A stretch of 64,000 nucleotides of DNA, taken from assembly GCA_022453515.1 (NCBI GenBank), contig JAJNNY010000021.1:310001-374000 (forward strand), written 5' to 3'. A program made the position numbers and the translations under genes. Every line of letters begins with the position of its first letter. Within the stretch, counting starts at the first letter, position 1. The notes under the pieces were generated by a model that was given only the letters and a program-made list of their open reading frames with translations, ran no database searches and was not told the DNA's origin. This document shows, one piece after another, positions 1 through 11,802 of this stretch. Source of the DNA: Astrocystis sublimbata (Eukaryota > Ascomycota > Sordariomycetes > Xylariales > Xylariaceae).

Positions 1-2
1 CA

Positions 3-116
3 CACGAGGAGAAGAAGTTCTGGTTCCAGCGAGGCAAAGACTACGATCCGCAAGCAGTTGCAACTCAGGTATCGAGATACATGACTCAGGCCCATCGGAA
101 GAACTCTTATCGCTAA
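3..116 (+). CDS. 3' end of an unidentified gene (cut by window edge)
   Basis: An open frame runs from the window edge to a TAA at 114-116, giving 37 residues. They are rich in charged and aromatic residues (starts HEEKKFWFQRGKDYDP, ends RKNSYR). The composition looks protein-like rather than random, and the frame ends 23 bases before the start codon of the next gene. I could not place it in a family. It may be the last exon of a gene belonging to the same metabolic group, or a chance frame. Confidence 0.4.
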   Translation, partial: HEEKKFWFQRGKDYDPQAVATQVSRYMTQAHRKNSYR

Positions 117-139
117 CATTTCCCAGCCTAGCGTTTACG

Positions 140-2070
140 ATGTTGAAGACACTAGAGATCAGTATAAGCCCCCAGCAAACTGGTCAGCCATCTCAAACCC
201 ACACTGCGACGATCTACCCTGACTCATACTATAGGGAGAACGCGCATCGCTTTGACCCATTGGCCCGGTGGACCTGGGCCGAAGAGTATAATGTGATTCG
301 TAAAATCGATTGGCGCATCATGCTTTGGGTAGCTGTGATGTTCACGTCCATGGAGCTAGACCGAGCGAACCTAGGCCAAGCAGTGGCCGATAATTTTCTC
401 GGTGACATGAACTTGACCACGAATGGTAAGTCGCGACCTAGATGACATGAAAGATGGAAAGCTGATGATGCCCAGATTATAATCTTGGCAATTCAATTTA
501 TGCTCTGTCATTCCTCGCTGGTGAATTTCCTTCCCAGTTGCTGGCCAAGTGGATCGGACCGGACCGATATATACCTTGCCAAATTATACTCTTCTCTGTT
601 GTCTCTGCATCTCAATTTGCCCTGAGCAGCCGGGCCTCATTTTTAGCCTGTCGTTCGCTGTTGGCCTTGCTACAAGGCGGCTTTATCCCCGAGGTATTCA
701 CATGTCCCGAAAGCGCTATTATATAATTCTCACAGTAGCTTACCATCAATTACAGTGTGTTCTTTATTTGTCGTATTTCTACAAACATCATGAACTCACA
801 ATTCGACTGAGCTTCTTCTGGACAGGAATGTTCATGGCCGATATCCTATCAGCTTTTCTCGCCTTCGGATTACTGCATTTGAGGGGAGTGGACGGACACC
901 CAGGTTGGAGGTGGCTGTTCCTAATCGAGGTTCGTAACTCTTATTAATTCAGGGATGTAACTGACAAAGATGAAGGGTCTATTGACTGGCATGGTTGGTC
1001 TTCTATCATTCGTGATGCTGCCGCCTGGCCCAACCCAAACCGCAAGCTGGTCGCGAGGTAAAGAAGGCTGGTTTAATCCTCGGTATGTCCGGAAGTTCGT
1101 TGTTTCGTGTTGTAAATGCTCACAGTGTGTAGTGAAGAGTCGATCATGGTGAACAGGGTCATCCGAGATGATCCGAGTAAGGGTACTATGCATAATCGAG
1201 AACCCCTTACCCCGAAGCTTCTGTGGAAAAGCTTGACCGATGTTGACTTATGGTGCGAAGTTATCATCTACTGGCGAATACTGTCAATTATACTGATAGT
1301 CGTAATCCAGGCCGCTTTATGCTATCGGATTAACCTTCAACATTCCGACTCTCTGTCCCCAACAGTACTTGACACTCTCACTGAAGGGACTGGGTTTCAA
1401 TACCTTTCAAACGAATCTACTCACGATTCCATACTTAGTACTCAAGAGTATGTCGAGGATCGACTCAAGTTGGAAAGCGCTGACAACGACGTAGTCATCA
1501 ATATGCTGCTACTTTCCACCTTGGCAGAGGTCACTGGACAACTAGCTGCAACTGCCTCGATATTCCAGTTCTGGTGCATCCCCTTCCTAATTTACTTGCG
1601 GGTTGTAGACACAGCACGCGCGTCTAAGTGGCTGACGTGGGCGATGATATCGTTACTTTTAGCTGCGCCGCTTGGTAGCCCCCCCCCTTTACCCCAATTG
1701 AAGCTCACAGACTGACAAGTGGACAGCTCATCCAGTCCAGGTCGGCTGGATCTCTCGGAACGCCAACACAGTTCGATCTCGAGCAATCGGCGCAGCACTG
1801 TACAATATGTTCCTGCAAGCAGGCGTGGTAATCTCATCCAACGTCTATCGCGAAGACGACGCTCCTCTATATCGCCGTGGCAATAGTATCCTTCTAGGCT
1901 TGGTGGGTCTCAACTTACTTCTTTACGTAGCTGCCAAAGCATATTATATTTGGAGGAATCGAACGAGAGTGAGGAAATGGGATAGCATGACGCCAGAGGA
2001 GAGACTGGTCTACATATCAGACCATCAAGATAAGGGAAACAAGAGGTTGGACTTTAGGTTTGCCTCTTGA
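140..2070 (+). CDS. MFS transporter, anion:cation symporter (allantoate permease-like) family
   Basis: Plasma-membrane secondary transporter of the Dal5/Tna1-like ACS family, which typically carries organic anions such as carboxylates and vitamins. Eight exons: 140-425, 476-693, 756-929, 976-1082, 1133-1252, 1311-1447, 1495-1674, 1727-2070, giving 521 residues. Introns are 46-62 nt with clear donors and several CTGAC-like branch sites. Family hallmarks are all present once spliced: [43 protein letters not shown] with [39 protein letters not shown], and [14 protein letters not shown] before the last helices. Two exons (1311-1447 and the start of the eighth) read in frames that look broken if the introns are overlooked; the gene is intact. 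It precedes a secreted tannase on the same strand, so a phenolic or other aromatic acid is a reasonable but unproven substrate. Confidence 0.9.
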
Positions 2071-4016
2071 GCAATAGCGACAGTCGACCTGAGCCGAATA
2101 GTGCCATTCTGCTCAAGTTGCAGAAAAATGTCTGTTAGTAGTTTGGTATTGGACACGCTAGCAGTTTATTCTGCCTATCGTACTCCAGAAATGATAACAC
2201 CTCTTGAGCCCTCTATTCGCATTCTAAGATCACGTTCCGTGCACTATGGTCGCGCACGTGTCCAAGCATCCGAAGGATCCGTAAGTAATTGCCGAAAGCA
2301 ATATCAACCTTTGCGAGTTGGTATTTTCTCCGCACCAATGTTCAGACCTTATTTTGGCATATCTTGGGACTAGCGCCCCATCTACTATTGTGTAGCAAGC
2401 TCCCTTGATTGGCTGAACCGATTCTAATGTGGTTTAAGGTCCGCCGAAATCCAAGGTGCGAGTAACTGACGTAATCTTCCCCAGGTGTTTAACTGGGCAT
2501 TCCCCTGCCAAACTCGGGCAATCATTGAAGAAGAACCGAGACGAAGAACCCTGGGTCCCGGAAACTTGATCCGTTTAGGAGATAGTTCAGGACCAACCTA
2601 CCGATCAGGTCCACTATTGGCATTTGCTAGCCCCTGTAAATCTCCGTACTTTCTGTAAATGGCCTCACACTAGATCAAGTGTAAACAATGAAGCAAAATA
2701 ATGAAGTATTCCAAGGATCTGGAGTTCAATGGGTAGCGAGCTAATGTCAGTTGGTCTGTAAAACATCGGCCGATTATTTTAGGTCGCCATACATCGCAGA
2801 ACTAGCGCAAATTCCAGAGTAATTGAGCCGGGCAGTGCTCCAATCTGCCTTTCCGGGCGTACTCCGTATCCGTGGACGTTCATGAGCACCGCACAGAAGT
2901 GGCGGGCCGAGATACCTGGCTGCAAGCTTCGAGAGGAAAAGAAGAGCAGGCTATATTGGCCTCAAAACAGCGCAATGTGACGAGAAAGTTGAAGCGACTT
3001 GATGAACCCTTCCACCTAGCCCCGCCGAGCGCATATTTACCCTGGTTTCTCGCAACCCCATGGTTCTCGCCGCATTCGAGCATTTGGAGCTATGGGGTCA
3101 CCAGATAAGTAATGCGACAACCTGAGGGTACGACTGAGGTTGGTATGTAACCTTGCCTCGTGTGTAGACTTCTTAGCATATGGGTTTCAACGGGTATCCT
3201 TACTCCGAGTAAGGATGTGAAAGCGCACAGTCCCAACCGCATCAAGTTAGTAGCCTACGTCAAGCTGAAAATACTGTTACCTACTCTGTATGAAACCCTC
3301 GCAAAGACATGTAACAGATAGAACGCTCCCAGGTGAGATCTACCTTACACTATCGCTTCATTTAGAGGACTTCTTGATTGTCCAGCCTCTTATAACCATT
3401 CAAGAAAAACGATACGCTATTGCGTCAGTGTACTGTAGGCCCTTATAATTATTCCCATTTCAGTCCGACTTCAATTCCTATTGAGTTGCGTTATACAAAG
3501 CAAGAATGTAACGTGGTTAGATCAATGTGTAGAACCGAATAGCTAGAGATATGCCTGTCGCTCGGTCTGGTCAGAGACTACTAACTACATAAGTACCCAA
3601 TTGAAATCTTCACTTTGTACCGTTTTGAACGCTCGCAGTACCTCGCCAACCTCCATAGCTGCTAACAGTACCAGCACATCAACCAAATCCTTGCCATGAC
3701 CAAAATACAGGCTCGGCAGGTCAATTTTAAGTGTACAAGCATATGCCGGGCAGTAGATCATCATGTTCGTAAAGCTTAGCGTTCCGTGCGGAGCACACAC
3801 CATTATGCACGGAGGTAAGTCAACCCTCAACGGGGCTGCATAATTAGAAGAACGGATTAACGACCAGGTACTCGATAGGTTATGATACTCTTATAAAGTC
3901 TCGTAACGCCCTGTGTGTAGACTTGCACCTCTATCTCTGGATCTCAGCAAGCCAATACACTGCACCTTCTATCGGATCGGCTCTTCGCTCGTCTTTCTTG
4001 CCAAACTGTGTTGAAC
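2071..4016. other. Intergenic region, MFS gene to tannase gene
   Basis: About 1.9 kb with no convincing coding sequence. Short frames at 2101-2373 (+) and 3585-3830 (-) show no recognisable family. The last few hundred bases must contain the tannase promoter and leader. Confidence 0.5.
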
Positions 4017-5850
4017 ATGGCCCATCATCGATTAACTATTCCCACGCTACTTGCCAGCGTCGGGCTTGTGGGCGCTCAATGTACAACCGAGACATTCACC
4101 AACATACTTGCCGACAGTGCAGAAGCGACTGTAAACTTTGCTCAGGTTGTCCCACAGAATGGAACCTTCCGGCAGGGACAACCCAACGGAGCCTTTACCA
4201 CCGATGTGACCCAGCTGCCCGCGCTCTGCGCTGTGGGGGTCAACGTCAAATCGTCTGAGAACTCATCCTACAACTTCGGACTTTTCCTTCCCGACTCGAC
4301 TTGGAATGAAAGATTCATGACAACCGGTAATGGTGGGCTAGGCGGTGGCATCAACTGGTAAGCAGACAGCCTCTCATGAACATAGCTCTATTATGGCCTG
4401 CTGAGCCTCAAGTATCTGCCTAATGACAAGATTCTGATGCTAACTTGGGTTGTTAATATAGGCCTGACATGGCTGCATTCTCTCGAGTATGATCTTCCGC
4501 TGACAGGAGAAGTATCGGATAATTAATTGACTCGCGGTTCTAGTACGGGTTTGCCAGCATGTCTACAGACACTGGTCATTTATCAGAAGCTGACGACGGT
4601 TCATGGGCGCTGAATGCTCCCGAGTCTATCATTGACTGGGGCTATCGTGCGATGCACGGGTCTGTTGTACTATCGAAGGTGAGTATCTATGGAATAGGTC
4701 GAACGTGACTCGAAAGATGACTAATTTACAATCAAAGGATATCATTACAAAATACTATGCAGAAAAAGAAGGCATCAAGTACTCCTACTACGCTAGCTGC
4801 TCAACGGGTGGTAGACAAGGTCTCAAAGAGATTCAGCTTCACCCGGAATCGTTCGACGGCATTTCTGTCGGCGCACCGGCCTGGTGGACGCCGCATCTCG
4901 CGGGTGCAACTCTCTGGCAAGGACTTTACAACCAGCCTGAATCCGATCCGAAGCATATCGATCCCAGTCTATTCCCAATGGTCACTGCAGAGATGATAAG
5001 GCAATGCGATCCACAAGACGGACTCACCGACGGCATCATCAGTGATCCTTACGGGTGCAATTTCGACTTTGAGACCATGCTTTGTACTGACACGAAGACG
5101 GATAAGTGTTTGACTGCGGCACAACTCACGACGCTGTATAAGTTCTACAACGATTGGGTAGATACAGATCAAGAGTTTGTGTTTCCCGGTATTTCAATTG
5201 GGACAGACGCTACTTTCTTGATGGCAGGAGTCTCAGGGCTGGGCTCCGATTTCGCCACATATTTCGTACATAACGATACCGACTACGACTTCACAAAATT
5301 CACCTACAAGGACGTTCAACTCTCTGATGCCATAAACCCCGGAAGCGCAACGGCAGATGACTTCGATCTCTCACCGTACCTGAAGCGCGGTGGCAAGATT
5401 CTGAAATACCACGGGCTCGCCGACTCTCTCATACCCACTGGCAGCAGTATGTACTTTTACAAGCAGGTCCAGCGAACCCTCCTGCCCAAAGGAATTGATC
5501 TGGACGATTTCTATCGCTTCTTTCTCATCCCTGACATGGGTCACTGCGCGGGATCGTCAAAGGGTCCTTGGTTCATCGCTGGTGGCTCTCAAGTGTCTAA
5601 CGGTATTACGGGAGCTACCCATTCCGTGCCGGGCTTCGAAGATGCGCAGCATGACATAATCCTGGCTATGATGAGCTGGGTTGAAGGTGACAAGGCACCC
5701 GACCAGCTGATTGCGACCAAATACGTCAACGATACCGTGGATTTGGGTGTGCAGATTCAACGGCCACTTTGCCCTTATCCGAAACAGGCGAAGCACATAT
5801 CGGGTGACCCCAACCTTCCGGAAAGTTGGGAATGCAAGTCTCTATATTAG
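4017..5850 (+). CDS. Secreted tannase / feruloyl esterase family hydrolase
   Basis: Serine esterase that cleaves esters of gallic or hydroxycinnamic acids outside the cell. Four exons (4017-4357, 4462-4486, 4544-4678, 4738-5850) give 537 residues, normal for the family. The ATG at 4017 is chosen because it opens a signal peptide (MAHHRLTIPTLLASVGLVGAQ, cleavage near residue 21). The CS-D-HC arrangement of fungal tannase-family enzymes is visible: nucleophile in CSTGGRQ (Ser about 189), acid in GLADSLIP (Asp about 396), base in MGHCAG (His about 436). The glycine-rich GNGGLGGGINW and ISVGAPAWW segments are typical. The 25-nt second exon is unusually short. The gene converges on the FAD monooxygenase with 83 bases between the stop codons. 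Tannase and feruloyl esterase cannot be told apart by eye. Confidence 0.93.
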
Positions 5851-5933
5851 TCGGTGGCTTATGAAAGCCGGGCACCTTTAGTCTAAGCTGCCATGTATAT
5901 AGTGCACAGTATCTTTCCACTCCAAGGCTCTAT

Positions 5934-7898
5934 TTATGACTGAAGACCATCTCTTGAGAGCACGCTGTCGAGGACTTGCTTGAGCTTGGCCTCAGGGTCG
6001 GAAGCCATCGTCTTTGATCGCCATGCGATGAACTTGTCCGGCCGGACCAACACGCATCCATCTTCTTCCATATCTCTAGTCTTGTACCAGTCGCGATAGA
6101 CATCGATGTAGTCAAGGCCAAACCCAATGCCATATGCATTAATGGGGATACCAGTTGCTTTGGCGATATCAATGGCTGCCTTCTTCCACTCCGCCCCTCT
6201 ATGTCCAAATAACAAGCAAAAGGCACCATGGCCCGCCAAGTCATGCGTTGAGATGAGTTTCCGTCGCTCGGGAACATCTATCCAAGCGTGGGGTAATCGA
6301 TTTCCAGGGTATGTGCTGATCAGAATCTCAACCACGTGGTCGCCGTTCAGGGGGGGTCTCTCATCCTTCTCATCCTCGAGATAGACGGCAGAGGAGCTGT
6401 ACCATTGGTTCATACTGAGGCCTAGGTTCTCGCATTCTCGTCGTTTTTCTTCGAGCGCGTCATGGAGTACTTGTCGGCGCTTGTCGCCCGCCAGCGTCGG
6501 CTCGGAAAGCTCGGCGAGTTGTTTCATCCCTTCCTCTCCGTTGGCAGCGTGCATGCCGAGCGCGGTCCAAACTTCGACATGTGCATGAAGTTGTTGGTTC
6601 GCCTCTCGAACAAGTGTTGCGCCGACGGGTTGTCTTTCAATGCTATACGAGTCTAACAGCTTTGGACCGGCAAGACCCTTGGCCACATAAGCCACCTTCC
6701 ACTGAGCAGGTGTTAGTACTCTCAACCTCAAAGCTCAAAGCATCCAGGGGCACTTACAGCAAGATTGTAAGCATCTTGAAGGCATGTGTTGCTTCCGTTG
6801 GCATGGGCGGGCGGATGACGATGCGCCGCATCTCCTAGAATGAAAAGGTTCTTTCCTTTTACCGAATAATTCTCTGCCACACTCTCGTTGACAATCCACG
6901 GATCCAGCCTTTCAATCTCAACCGGCACAGATTCATCCCCAATGGCTTTTTGGACCAGGTTGATGATCTCTGGGCTTTGTGGTGTAAGATCCTTGAATCG
7001 GTCGTCCGCACCAGCGAAGGAAACGACGAGAATCCACTGATTCCACGGTCGAATCAGACGTAGAAGTGAAGGCATGCCAGGAAAATTGTCAGGCTGCATG
7101 ATGTTGTGCAGCCCTGCATAGCGTTCTCTCGGGACGAGATGGCCAATGTCAGCTTTGAATATGATGTTGCAGGCGGTGCCGGGCCGCGGCTCGGTGAGAA
7201 AGTTGGTTCCGAGAATCTCAGCCACCTGACTCCGAGCTCCGTCCGCACCAAAGACATATTTGGCGCGAACTTGGAAGTCGTGTTGGGATAGGCGATCACG
7301 AAGAGTACATAATGAATCCCCGGTTCCCGCAATCTCTTCTATGCTTACGAGCTCTGTTGAGAAGCGAAACTGGAAACCATGTTTTGACGCGTAACGGACG
7401 AGAACAGGCTCTAGGTAAGACTGTGGGAGGTCCAGATACTTGCAAGGACTGGCTTTTGCCAGATCACACTAATTGTCTCAATGAGCTTGCTTCGACGGTG
7501 ATTCGAGCTGGTGATACTCACCATGCTACTTGGCGCAGCACCCCACGCCTGGACCTTACCATATTCTGTTCCAACCATACTTCGGACCCATCGCATGGAC
7601 TGGAACATTTCTCCTCGCGTGGCGTGTCCTATGGCATCTTCCTCGAGACCAATATCACGAAGAGTCTCTAGCGCGAAGGGATTGAAAACGTGAGCTCTGG
7701 GGGTGTCAGCGGTACCTGGAGCGCGAGCAATCACAACTCCCTTGAGACCTGCAATTGATGTTAGCTTTCGAACCCGGCACACACACATACGATGATTTTA
7801 CCGTTCTGAGCCATGAAGGCCGCGAGCGAAGCTCCCGCCGGGCCTGCGCCGACGACCAAGAAGTCAACATTGATAGATTCTTTTGGAACAGACCCCAT
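5934..7898 (-). CDS. FAD-dependent aromatic (phenol-type) monooxygenase
   Basis: Flavoprotein hydroxylase of the FAD_binding_3 / phenol 2-monooxygenase-TfdB type, using NAD(P)H and O2 to hydroxylate an aromatic ring. Exons on the minus strand are 7898-7802, 7748-7522, 7468-6758 and 6701-5934, giving 600 residues. The N-terminal dinucleotide fold reads VVGAGPAGASLAAF (about residues 14-27). A DG-type motif is seen in VFGADGARSQV, and the FAD-contacting GD motif is LFILGDAAHRHPPAHANG. A C-terminal thioredoxin-like region follows, as in phenol hydroxylases, ending near DSVLSRDGLQS. Splice sites join the frames without loss. Its 3' end faces the tannase gene. Substrate unknown; a simple phenolic acid or phenol fits the neighbourhood. 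Confidence 0.9.
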
Positions 7899-10800
7899 CT
7901 TGTCAATCCGATCAGCTCAGTCCTGAGATATTGGCGATATTTTGGTGCATGTGAGTAAGGAATGGTAGGTCCTCTTGCGAAAAACTCAACATGGCTTTAA
8001 TATATCTTTTCAAGTCAAGCTGCCTATCTTCACTATGCGAATGCGAAGGGCAGCCGATTACCCGATTCTGCTTAAGAGATGATTTGGAAGCATGTTGGGT
8101 GGGCATCGCCAATCGAATGACAAATTCAAGGCGTTATTCAGCGTGAGTAAGTAATTACAGTTGTCGGCAGCAAGTGGTCGACCACATACCAGGCCCCATG
8201 CGGCACATGCAAGGTCCCGTTGAACAGGTGGTCAGACATTGCTATCATGATTGGAATCGCCGAGCTTCTCAAGGAGATCCATGCCATTGAAATGGACGCT
8301 GCAGCGAAGAGAGTGTCCAAGACTTAGTTTACTCACATACTTAGTTAACAAGCGGTCTAGCACCTTGAGATCTACGACCCATGTGGATCTAGACTGCCAT
8401 GTGCCGTAGTGAAGCGTTTGGCCTATGTACAGTACGACCACAAGCCACGTCAAAGCTGAATGCGCTCGACGAGCAGACCCCAGCATACATATGATGGCTG
8501 CGGCATCGGGCAAGTCGATATGCTAAAGACTGCCTCGACGACTGCTGCTTACGTATTATCGAACCCGACGTACTGAGTTTGCTATCGCTGAAGCTATTGA
8601 TTGTTGTTTTTCTTTACTAAGCTATCTATGTGTCAACTCTACTTTTCGCTCTGTTGCTAAGACCATATATTTACGACTTTGAGACAAACCGGGGGCCGGG
8701 GTCGCCCGCGACTTAGTTCATGCTGTGGAACAATACCTAGTATGTAAGTCTTCGCATCCTCGGGTCTGTGTTTTTTATGTTTTTTATGTTTCGATATGTA
8801 TGTTTATTGTCCACTCTATTTCGCGGTAACGGGCACTCTGATTGGCGCCTGGTGATGCCGTCATAACCCCTACATATCACGCCTTCATAGCCCATACGAT
8901 GTAGCCAATGATTCACACTGCTCACAGCGACTTGAGTTCGAGAGCCATTACCTTACCCGCAATTGTAGCGAAACTAGAACTGCACAACGCGTATATCAAG
9001 TTGTAGTTGGTATCACCTTCCATCAACATAGGTAGCCCAATGACTTTATCTGCGCGCTAGTTTAGAGGCGCAAAACAAAAAATAGATGTGATGTTCAGAC
9101 GGCGGTTTCACTTTTCAAATGTGCCCTCTTCCTCCATCCGTTATGCGAGTTCCCACCGACTCTTTCAATTTTCGTGCGTCGACAAGCTCGGTGAGCATCA
9201 GCATTTAACTTCCTTCTTATCGTTCATAGCGATATGACGCGTGGATCGGATGAGACTCACATTTCTATTCATGTGAATTTACTAGGAGGGATTGTTATTG
9301 CTGCTCCTCGATCGAGAGATTACTTCGAAATATGTGCAAGCGAATGAGGACAACGTAAAGACCGCCATACTGGGATGCGACCTCAACAAGATTACTTGCT
9401 GCAACATCAAACACTTAATTAACGGTTACTTTCACGAGCGCCCCAAAAGCCTGGATGAAATCTTGATTTATTAACATGGGATATGTTAGTTTATCAACTT
9501 TCTGACGAGATCGCAATCAGCAGTTACACACACGCTCGTAATTTTCGTATCGAACTTAAACGGAACATCCGCCTCATTCATCATCAACAGCGTAATAAGA
9601 TACACGAGTTGTATGGGCCGAGTGAGAGGGTTTCAACAATGGGATCAAACAATTAGCAATGATCTGTGATCACGTTAATTGTGTGTGCCTATTCATTTAG
9701 ATGCCTAAGGTAGACGAAGGATTTGGCAATATTCATTGAGGCTGGGTTGAGCTTGTCTAACTGACAGGTACGGTAATTACCGTCCAGTCCAGTCTACCGA
9801 ATACACTTAATCGATTCAGTACCTCCCTCCGTTTGACTGCAGCCGGGCGAACCAGGCCTGCCAGGTGGTGCATCTGGCGCCCAGCCACACACGTGGCAGT
9901 GGGCAAGGTACTGTAACTGAGCGAGTGAGGTCACTGAACCTGCAGGTTGCCCACACTGTGGACGGTACTAAAACACCTGTGGTCCCTGCCGAGCCTGCCC
10001 ACCTGCCCAGTTGTAATCGGAGCCGACCTGGAGGCATTACTTACCAGGAACACTACAGCTTCGATGACGAAGCGTCTCCGCTACAAGTGACTATCACGAC
10101 TGCAAGCCACCCATTTGGGATTATTTCAATCACTGCCGACTGCTTCTCAACTGACAATCGATTGACAATTGACATCTCAGTATATGTGCCGCTGTCAGCA
10201 CCGGATCGCTAGAGCAGCGATCTGCAGGCTTGTTTGTCCTCGTACCGACTGCTCACTTTCACCAGCCAAGGCTGGCAGAGACGGGAACAATGGCACACTC
10301 GACCAGTAGATGCAAAATTTCTGATTGTATCCTGCAAGTTGGCTGTCTGGCGAGCCTGGTGCATTGATTTGGAGCATTGGGAGCATCGTCCGTCGTTGAT
10401 CAGTGAAGCTGACTGGGCCGGCTTCACCTTTTCACCCGCTGCTATCAAGCAGCCTGCAGTGCGACACCAACGCCACTAACACAATGATCCTCTCGTTTTC
10501 ACGCCATGATAAGCGAATCAACAGCCTGCTGTTTATGCCGACATGTGTGAAGGATGTATGTAGGTATATGCGCGCAGCTATCGGCAAATTGGGGATACAC
10601 ACCATCGCTCCCTTATACGCTGCGTTGGTTGGACTAACACACATAGCCCCTGCGCAATACAAGGACTGCTCTTACTGCCTATGAGACCCTGGCTTTTACA
10701 TTATCTCTAGGAGACGTTCTGTGACTCCGGAGGAATGTGTATGCCTGCAAGATCGTGTCTATCAAGGAGTCTGAGGATGCAAACGCAGTGCCATGTGACC

Positions 10801-11802
10801 CTAGCGAGCTACCGTTGCCACCATCTCCTCATATGCAGCACAGCCATGTTGCCGACTCCGAAAACTTGGAACTTGGAAATGGTAGAGTTTGGGTGCAAGA
10901 AGTCCACAACCATGCGTGCTTCTAGTTGACGCAGCCCACTGCACCCTACCTCGCTTGTTCATGGCTTGCGGGGAAAATAGACGAGTAGCCAGGCTTATTC
11001 GTCTAGAATACTGTAGGTATCTCGGTCGACTTCATCCACGTCTCCACCCCCGCATTTCACTAATGTTGGGGACTGGAGACGCATACCTTAAAACCGCAGG
11101 CTGGCAGCCAATCCACTGCTCAATATGAGCCTAGGTGATATCAGACTGGAAGTGACAGGGGTATGCAAGCTTCTTCGAGGCTCGGCAACATCCCGAGCCT
11201 CACCGAGATGTTACTACGAGATGTTGGCGAGCGCACCAGATAGCAATTCGAGAAGTCTATCACAAATCATCAGTTAGTCTCGAAGACTCGAAGAGTTGCA
11301 CATAGTACTATCTACCACCATTGCTTGAGGCTATATCACGACTCAGGGCTCACTCGGTGAGTCGAGAGGGCAGCATGAGCTTATTCTAGGTAATCCCAAC
11401 CTCGTCAGATATCTTGGCCAACCCACAGAGATCGTCAGCTATCTAAAGACAGCAAGTTGGGGGAGGTTACATCCTGTGAATCATATGACGGCGCGTGAAG
11501 ACAGGCATCAATCAACCAAGGAGGGGTTTGTACCTCCCTTTCCCATGCCAATTGGTCTTATCCATGACCGTGGATATGGACACGGCCCTCATTGGCGGCT
11601 TCGTGCGGGAGACACAAGCGGAGGCCATCAACGGCAGCAGCTTGGCTACCTTCCCCTCTCGTTTGGATATTTGGTGGTAATATTATGGCAACCCCAAATC
11701 TCGATGAAACATAAATACAGCACCTTTCCCTCGTTGCTACCTACTGTAACTCAGAACCTATGAGTTTCAAAGAGTTCTAAGCGGAGAGTCCGAAGCAAAG
11801 CC
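7899..11802. other. Long intergenic region without recognisable genes
   Basis: About 3.9 kb. It includes promoters of the divergent monooxygenase (-) and alcohol-oxidase-like (+) genes. Frames such as 8232-8513 (-), 9865-10212 (+) and 10403-10684 (+) match nothing I recognise. Composition shifts from AT-rich (8.5-9.8 kb) to GC-richer (9.8-11.2 kb), possibly marking an old insertion, but no terminal repeats were found. Confidence 0.4.

Noticed and set aside
1116..1715. MFS gene looks frameshifted between helices 6 and 8
   Set aside because: Adding introns 1253-1310, 1448-1494 and 1675-1726 restores every conserved segment, so the gene is intact.
3585..3830. 81-codon minus-strand frame upstream of the tannase
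   Set aside because: No family match and no supporting neighbouring exon.
8232..8513. Minus-strand 93-codon frame with a hydrophobic stretch
   Set aside because: No family match and no matching neighbouring exons; length is within chance.
9865..10684. Several plus-strand frames in a GC-richer block
   Set aside because: No motifs, overlapping frames on both strands, no sign of splicing that joins them.
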